Positions 35,627 through 39,121 of a DNA stretch of 39,121 nucleotides are shown in pieces (the stretch's first letter is position 1; each line of letters opens with the position of its first letter). The notes below the pieces were generated by a model. That model was given only the letters and a program-made list of their open reading frames with translations. It did not search any database and was not told where the DNA came from. A program made the position numbers and the translations under genes. Origin of the DNA: Synechococcus sp. CS-1330 (lineage in GTDB: Bacteria > Cyanobacteriota > Cyanobacteriia > PCC-6307 > Cyanobiaceae); the NCBI GenBank assembly GCA_025128025.1, contig JAHLYR010000064.1, forward strand, positions 1-39,121. The letters are read 5' to 3'.

Positions 35627-36399
35627 CCCGGCTGGCCCTTCACCGGCTGCAGGGGTGTGCCGTTCCAGTTCACTAGATCGCCGGCGCTGGGTGCAGGGTT
35701 GAGGCTGAGGCGGAAGCTGCCATTCAGGGGCAGGCTGAGGCTGCCGCTGCTGCTGCGCAGGTTGGTGCGAACTCCGCTGGCGCTCTCCAGCGTCAGCTGG
35801 CTGGGCTGGCTTAATTGCAGCTCCAGCACTCCGGCAGCTGGTGTTTGGCTTGGCTTTGCCCGCCGCAGTTGCCCTACCCCCTGGCCCCTGGCGGCCAGCT
35901 CCAGGGGGCGCAGCTCGGGATAAAGCTGCAGCAGGGCTTGCTCAGGCCGTGGCGCTTTGGCCTGGTCTCCGGCAGGCAGCGGCGCAATTGGCCGCAGCGC
36001 CAGCAGCCCCCGGGCTGCCAGTTGCTGCTGCTGCAGGTTCACCGCGTAGATCAAGCCCAGGGTCAGCAGGCCGTAGAGCAGCGTGCCCTGCCAGGTGGTG
36101 AATACATCGATTGAGCCCGGCGTAAAACGCACCAGCAGGGGCTCTCGCCTTTGGCCCTGAAAACGGTTTTTCTCACTGCTGGGCAGCACCGTTTCCAGGC
36201 TGCCCGGCGGCAGCTCTAGGTGCCGCTCGATCAGCGGCACCATGGTGCGCAGGTAGGTGGCTTCTGGTAGGCGGTCGCGCCAGCCTCGCTCGATGGCCTC
36301 CAGCACTGCCGCGCTGATGCGTGTTTGCAGGGCGAGGTCCCGCAGGCTCAGGCCCCGTTCTTCGCGCCGCAGCCGCAGTCGCTGGCCTGCTGCTATCAA
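35590..36399 (-). CDS. RodZ-like helix-turn-helix membrane protein
   Basis: The 269-residue protein has an N-terminal Xre-type HTH (GQRLRLRREERGLSLRDLAL, then VLEAIERG and YLRTMVPLIERHLELPPG), a membrane helix (WQGTLLYGLLTLGLIYAVNL, about 105-125), a Pro/Gln-rich linker, and a C-terminal beta-rich RodZ-type domain (VLELQLSQPSQLTLESAS, FRLSLNPAPSAGDLVNWNG). RodZ links cell shape to MreB; the N-terminal domain contacts the actin-like filament. The start is TTG at 36399, with no ATG in frame nearby. It lies on the same strand as the rluB-type gene, 128 bases away, and overlaps malQ at its end. Confidence 0.75.
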   Translation of the reverse strand: MIAAGQRLRLRREERGLSLRDLALQTRISAAVLEAIERGWRDRLPEATYLRTMVPLIERHLELPPGSLETVLPSSEKNRFQGQRREPLLVRFTPGSIDVFTTWQGTLLYGLLTLGLIYAVNLQQQQLAARGLLALRPIAPLPAGDQAKAPRPEQALLQLYPELRPLELAARGQGVGQLRRAKPSQTPAAGVLELQLSQPSQLTLESASGVRTNLRSSSGSLSLPLNGSFRLSLNPAPSAGDLVNWNGTPLQPVKGQPGQFSSPAEASRP

Positions 36400-36450
36400 C
36401 GGATCAGCCGGAGCCTCGGCAGGGCCACTTGGGGCCGCTGAATGACCAGA

Positions 36451-36486
36451 GCGCCACCAGCAGCCAGGGCGCCACCAGCGGCCGGG
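36451..36486. repeat. 18-bp imperfect tandem repeat between RodZ-like and pseudouridine synthase genes
   Basis: Two copies beginning GCGCCACCAGC (36451-36468 and 36469-36486) differ at a few positions. They lie in the 128-base gap of the two minus-strand genes. On the minus strand they can encode a LVAPWL-LVALWS hydrophobic stretch, but no convincing gene is present. Confidence 0.55.
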
Positions 36487-36527
36487 CCGGCCTCGCGGGC
36501 GCTTTGGTGGCAGCGGGGTGGAGGGGC

Positions 36528-37259
36528 TCAGGGTGGGGGCGGGGGATTAAGCGATTGCCATTCTTGGCGATCGAGGCGCCGCCAGCGCCCTTCGGGTAAT
36601 TCGCCCAGCTTCAGGGGGCCGATTGCCAGCCTCTGCAGATCGAGCACGGGGTGGCCAAGGGCCTCTGCGGTGCGCCGGATTTGACGGTTGCGTCCCTCCC
36701 CCATCCGCAGTTCGATTTCGGTTGCCTGGGGGCGCCTTTGAATCAGTACCAGCCCTACAGGTTGGCTGGCCTGGCCATCAAGGGGCACTCCGGCGGCCCA
36801 GCGCTCCAGCACCGAGTCCGTCGGTTGGCCCTTCACCCACACCCGGTAAGTCTTGCGGTGGCCGTAGCGGGGATGGGTGAGCCGCAGGGTTAGCTCCCCC
36901 TGGTTGCTGAGCAGCAGGGCGCCGCGGCTGTTGGCATCGAGCCGCCCCACCGGGTGGAGCCCGCTGCCGTGGCTCAGCTCCGCTGGCAGCAGGTCCAGCA
37001 CGGTGGTTCGTCCCTCGGGATCGTGGCAGCTGCAAACCACCCCCACCGGCTTGTTGAGCAACAGCAGCAGGGGTTGGGGCCGGGCCGCCAGGGGCTCTCC
37101 CCGCACGGTGATGCGATCGCGCTCGGGGTCAGCCCGATCGCCCAGCTGGACTACGGCACCATTTACCTGCACCAGGCCTTGAGCCAGCAGTTGCTCTGCC
37201 TGGCGCCGGGAGCAGAGCCCGGCGTTGGCCATCAGTTTTTGCAGCCGTTCAGAGGCCAT
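36528..37259 (-). CDS. RsuA/RluB-family rRNA pseudouridine synthase
   Basis: The 243-residue protein has an S4 RNA-binding domain (RLQKLMANAGLCSRRQAEQL, residues 5-24; LVQVNGAVVQLGDRAD) and the RluB/RsuA catalytic domain with LLLLLNKPVGVVCSCHDPEG, the catalytic-Asp motif GRLDANSRGALLLSNQGELT (Asp108), HPRYGHRKTYRVWVKG and EGRNRQIRRTAEALGHPV. It isomerises a uridine in ribosomal RNA; whether it is 23S (RluB-type) or 16S (RsuA-type) cannot be decided by eye. ATG 37259 is followed at once by the S4 domain, so the start is firm. The Pro-rich end is unusual but harmless. Confidence 0.92.
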   Translation of the reverse strand: MASERLQKLMANAGLCSRRQAEQLLAQGLVQVNGAVVQLGDRADPERDRITVRGEPLAARPQPLLLLLNKPVGVVCSCHDPEGRTTVLDLLPAELSHGSGLHPVGRLDANSRGALLLSNQGELTLRLTHPRYGHRKTYRVWVKGQPTDSVLERWAAGVPLDGQASQPVGLVLIQRRPQATEIELRMGEGRNRQIRRTAEALGHPVLDLQRLAIGPLKLGELPEGRWRRLDRQEWQSLNPPPPP

Positions 37260-37321
37260 GGTTTGCGAATCAATAGACTTGATTGGTTAATTCTTTATAG
37301 AAATAAGTGAAAGCAATGCCT

Positions 37322-38710
37322 TTATGTATTGGAAGTGAATCCTTCTAATGGTATTTGATGGCCGCCCATGGGTTTGTAGAAGCTTTTCCAGTCAATTTGG
37401 TAGCCGTAGCTATATATTTTGCCTAAGCTGCTTAAAATAGTTTCCCAGTTGTTTTTGCCATAGCGCAGGCTTGGCCACCAATTGCAGTTATTTATGTTAG
37501 CTAGGCCTGAATTTTTTAAGCATTGACGGCCTAGGCTCAAAAGGGTTGAACTTGCTCCCAGCTCTATAAAGTTGCGGACGCCATTGGTTGCCAACGTGTT
37601 CATTCCTTGTGCGAAGCGCACCGGGCTGGTTACGTGATCACACCAGTAGTCGCTACTGGCTATCTCTGGGCCTACCTGTCTGCCAGTTACATTGCTAACA
37701 AATGGACGAATGGGTTGCTGGAAATTAATTTGGCACAGAGTTTTTCTGAGTTCTGGCACTAGCGTCTTCATAGCAGCTGAATGGAATGCATGTGAAACCT
37801 CTAGTCTTTTGGTTTTGATGCTGCTGGAAGTTGTGTGGGCTAGGAGTTGATTGAGTGCCTCCTCTGGGCCTGATACCACAGTGTTGCTAGGACCATTGTA
37901 TGCAGCTATCACCAAGTTGTTGCAACCATCATTAGCATTAGAAATTAGCTCTCTGACCTCTTCCGGCTTAGCAACAAGCATGAGCATGCCGCCATTGCTG
38001 GGTTGAGACTGCATTAGTTTGCTCCGGACTGTCACGATTTTCAGGGCGTCCTCTAGGCTGAAAACTCCGGCCAGATAGGCAGCCATAATCTCGCCAGCGC
38101 TATGGCCGATTAAGAAGTCAGGCCGTATTCCCCAGCTGGACCACATTTCGCTTAATGCGTAGCCCAACACAAAAAGGGCTGGTTGGGTGAATGCTGTTTG
38201 TTTGATTAATTCAGCAGCTTGATCTGCCTGTCCTGTTTCGGGATACAACACAGAGGCAAGAGGACGATCTAGATGCGGATCAAGCAGTATTGAGCAGCGC
38301 TGGAAAGCCTCTCTAAATACGGAGTGAGTGGTGTAAAGAGAATGAGCCATGCCGACATACTGGGAGCCTTGTCCGGCAAGCATAAAAGCTAATTTTTCTT
38401 GTCTCGATGATGATTTGTTGCTGACTGCGCCGATGTCTGTTGCTGCATTTGGACCGCCTAATTTGTAAGCTTTTAATTGGTTTAGGATGCTTGGATAGTC
38501 TTTCCCTATGCATACAAGTCTATGTTTTAAGTGTTTGCTGTTGGTGTTGATTGTTTCGCAGATATTTCCTAGTCCTAGTTCCTCATTGGCTTCAATAAGC
38601 TTCGTCAATGTCGACGCTTGCTTTCTTAGCTCGAATTCTGTTCCGCCTGATACGCAAAGGAGATTTAACGGCGTCGAGTTTTCTGGCATTGAGCTCGGCG
38701 GCCTAGCCAT
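37322..38710 (-). CDS. Free-standing type I polyketide synthase acyltransferase (AT) unit
   Basis: About 462 residues from ATG 38710 (MARPPSSM; 38689 is an alternative). It contains only the AT part of a modular type I PKS: a KS-AT linker-like N terminus (LLCVSGGTEFELRKQ, HLKHRLVCIGKD), then the AT domain (KLAFMLAGQGSQYVGMAHSL, the nucleophile motif GHSAGEIMAAYLAG, and SHAFHSAAMK, whose HAFH favours malonyl-CoA), and the post-AT linker ending IDWKSFYKPMGGHQIPLEG. No ketosynthase, reductase or carrier domain is attached. Codon use is visibly AT-richer than all neighbours, indicating transfer. A trans-acting AT for another PKS or a relic of a larger gene are both possible. Its leader is shared with the sigma factor. 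Confidence 0.85.
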   Translation of the reverse strand: MARPPSSMPENSTPLNLLCVSGGTEFELRKQASTLTKLIEANEELGLGNICETINTNSKHLKHRLVCIGKDYPSILNQLKAYKLGGPNAATDIGAVSNKSSSRQEKLAFMLAGQGSQYVGMAHSLYTTHSVFREAFQRCSILLDPHLDRPLASVLYPETGQADQAAELIKQTAFTQPALFVLGYALSEMWSSWGIRPDFLIGHSAGEIMAAYLAGVFSLEDALKIVTVRSKLMQSQPSNGGMLMLVAKPEEVRELISNANDGCNNLVIAAYNGPSNTVVSGPEEALNQLLAHTTSSSIKTKRLEVSHAFHSAAMKTLVPELRKTLCQINFQQPIRPFVSNVTGRQVGPEIASSDYWCDHVTSPVRFAQGMNTLATNGVRNFIELGASSTLLSLGRQCLKNSGLANINNCNWWPSLRYGKNNWETILSSLGKIYSYGYQIDWKSFYKPMGGHQIPLEGFTSNT

Positions 38711-38792
38711 CAGAAAGTTTCGGACTCCTACCGTAAGGGTGTACAGGGGGCCTGGTGGGACCGCTTGCGGAGGCCAACCCAAAACGGTGGTA

Positions 38793-38816
38793 GGTTTGCG
38801 AAACCAAAGAGTTTCG
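38793..38816 (+). promoter_or_regulatory. Overlapping alternative inverted repeats before the sigma-factor gene
   Basis: GGTTT-GCG-AAACC (38793-38805) and CGAAAC-CAAAGA-GTTTCG (38799-38816) share the central GAAAC and cannot form together. They lie 15 to 38 bases before the sigma-factor ATG, in the 120-base divergent gap. They could be an operator palindrome or a leader hairpin; the function is a guess. Confidence 0.35.
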
Positions 38817-38830
38817 TAACCCGGCTCGCC

Positions 38831-39121
38831 ATGCCCGCCCTGTCCGCTCTTGGCTCCAGCACCAGTGCCGGTACTGCCTCGGCCCAATCAGGCGGCGACC
38901 TAGTGCGCAGCTACCTGCGGGACATCGGCCGAGTACCGCTGCTATCCCATGAGCAGGAGATCACGCTGGGCCGCCAGGTGCAGGAGCTGGTGGGTTTGGA
39001 GGAGTTGGAGCAGGAGTTGGAGGTGCAGCTGGGCAACAAGCCAAGCCAGGCGGAATTGGCCCAGGCTGCTGGGCTTAGTGCGCCCCTGCTTAAGAAGCGC
39101 TTGCAGGCGGGCCGTCGGGCC
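38831..39121 (+). CDS. Group 2 sigma-70 factor, N-terminal part (runs off the window)
   Basis: From ATG 38831, 97 codons are open to the right edge. After a short Ser/Ala-rich leader comes the region 1.2 motif DLVRSYLRDIGRVPLLSHEQ, then EITLGRQVQELVGLEELEQE, and region 1.2/2.1-type helices (KPSQAELAQAAGLSAPLLKK). This is how the non-essential SigB/C/D/E-type group 2 sigma factors of cyanobacteria begin; the group 1 SigA has a longer acidic N terminus. The member cannot be chosen without the rest. It is divergent from the PKS-type AT gene, with 120 bases between starts. Confidence 0.88.
   Translation, partial: MPALSALGSSTSAGTASAQSGGDLVRSYLRDIGRVPLLSHEQEITLGRQVQELVGLEELEQELEVQLGNKPSQAELAQAAGLSAPLLKKRLQAGRRA

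Noticed and set aside
36404-36475. 23-codon GTG frame encoding a hydrophobic peptide before the RodZ-like gene
   Set aside because: It is very short, lies on an 18-bp repeat and has no ATG or Shine-Dalgarno. It stops 4 bases before the RodZ-like TTG, so it stays possible but unsupported.
38711-38887. N-terminal extension of the AT frame over the sigma-factor gene
   Set aside because: It overlaps the sigma-factor start and does not resemble a PKS linker; the AT homology starts after 38690.

Overview
The window looks like a high-GC alpha-cyanobacterium of the Synechococcus/Cyanobium group, probably a phycobilisome-bearing freshwater or brackish Cyanobium-like strain. The evidence is the gene set: petH with an N-terminal CpcD-like phycobilisome-binding domain, the clock kinase sasA, a BciB-type divinyl reductase, the zwf-opcA pair, cobB, crtE, a group 2 sigma factor, and tRNA-Glu(UUC) of the cyanobacterial/plastid type. 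Genes are tightly packed on both strands. No gap free of genes exceeds about 200 bases. No rRNA, insertion sequence, integrase, CRISPR array or prophage gene was seen.

Layout. Positions 1-1914 hold a visibly lower-GC cassette: the 3' end of a membrane protein, a CadD-family transporter and a predicted beta-helix protein of unknown role. Positions 1929-6246 carry a GH57 glucan branching enzyme (-), leuA (+) and an orphan MalG-type permease (+). Positions 6255-9560 (-) encode five poorly known proteins: a coiled-coil membrane protein, a Cys-pair protein, a lipoprotein, a 56-residue small protein and a PGM1-like ATP-grasp ligase. Positions 9621-16695 carry a SemiSWEET transporter, a 7TM-HD phosphodiesterase (-), folD, and a head-to-tail set crtE / DUF212 phosphatase-like / RecD-like helicase with 4-base overlaps, then convergent genes. 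Positions 21926 to 16009 (-) form one probable operon: zwf, opcA, cobB, acylphosphatase, histidine phosphatase and a GAP-family membrane protein.

Positions 22049-25278 hold petH (-) with a clear intrinsic terminator, an SRPBCC protein (+), tRNA-Glu (-) and sasA (-). Positions 25368-29106 (+) hold two conserved unknowns and pepN. Positions 29107-31286 (-) hold a GHL10-type glycoside hydrolase and prs. Positions 31355-37259 hold a picocyanobacterial unknown, an LCP-family protein with an altered signature, bciB-like, malQ, a RodZ-like protein and an RsuA/RluB pseudouridine synthase. The right edge (37322-39121) has a low-GC gene coding for a free-standing type I polyketide synthase acyltransferase unit, divergent from the start of a group 2 sigma factor that runs off the window.

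Functionally the window is mostly housekeeping: glycogen/maltodextrin metabolism (GH57, malQ), the oxidative pentose phosphate pathway and its redox activator (zwf, opcA), PRPP and one-carbon supply (prs, folD), isoprenoid, chlorophyll and corrin synthesis (crtE, bciB, cobB), photosynthetic NADPH production (petH) and circadian output (sasA). The most unusual parts are the excised PKS acyltransferase, the left-edge beta-helix cassette, two very small genes (one apparently frameshifted), an LCP protein lacking the usual Arg-Asp of its signature, and several overlapping gene ends.
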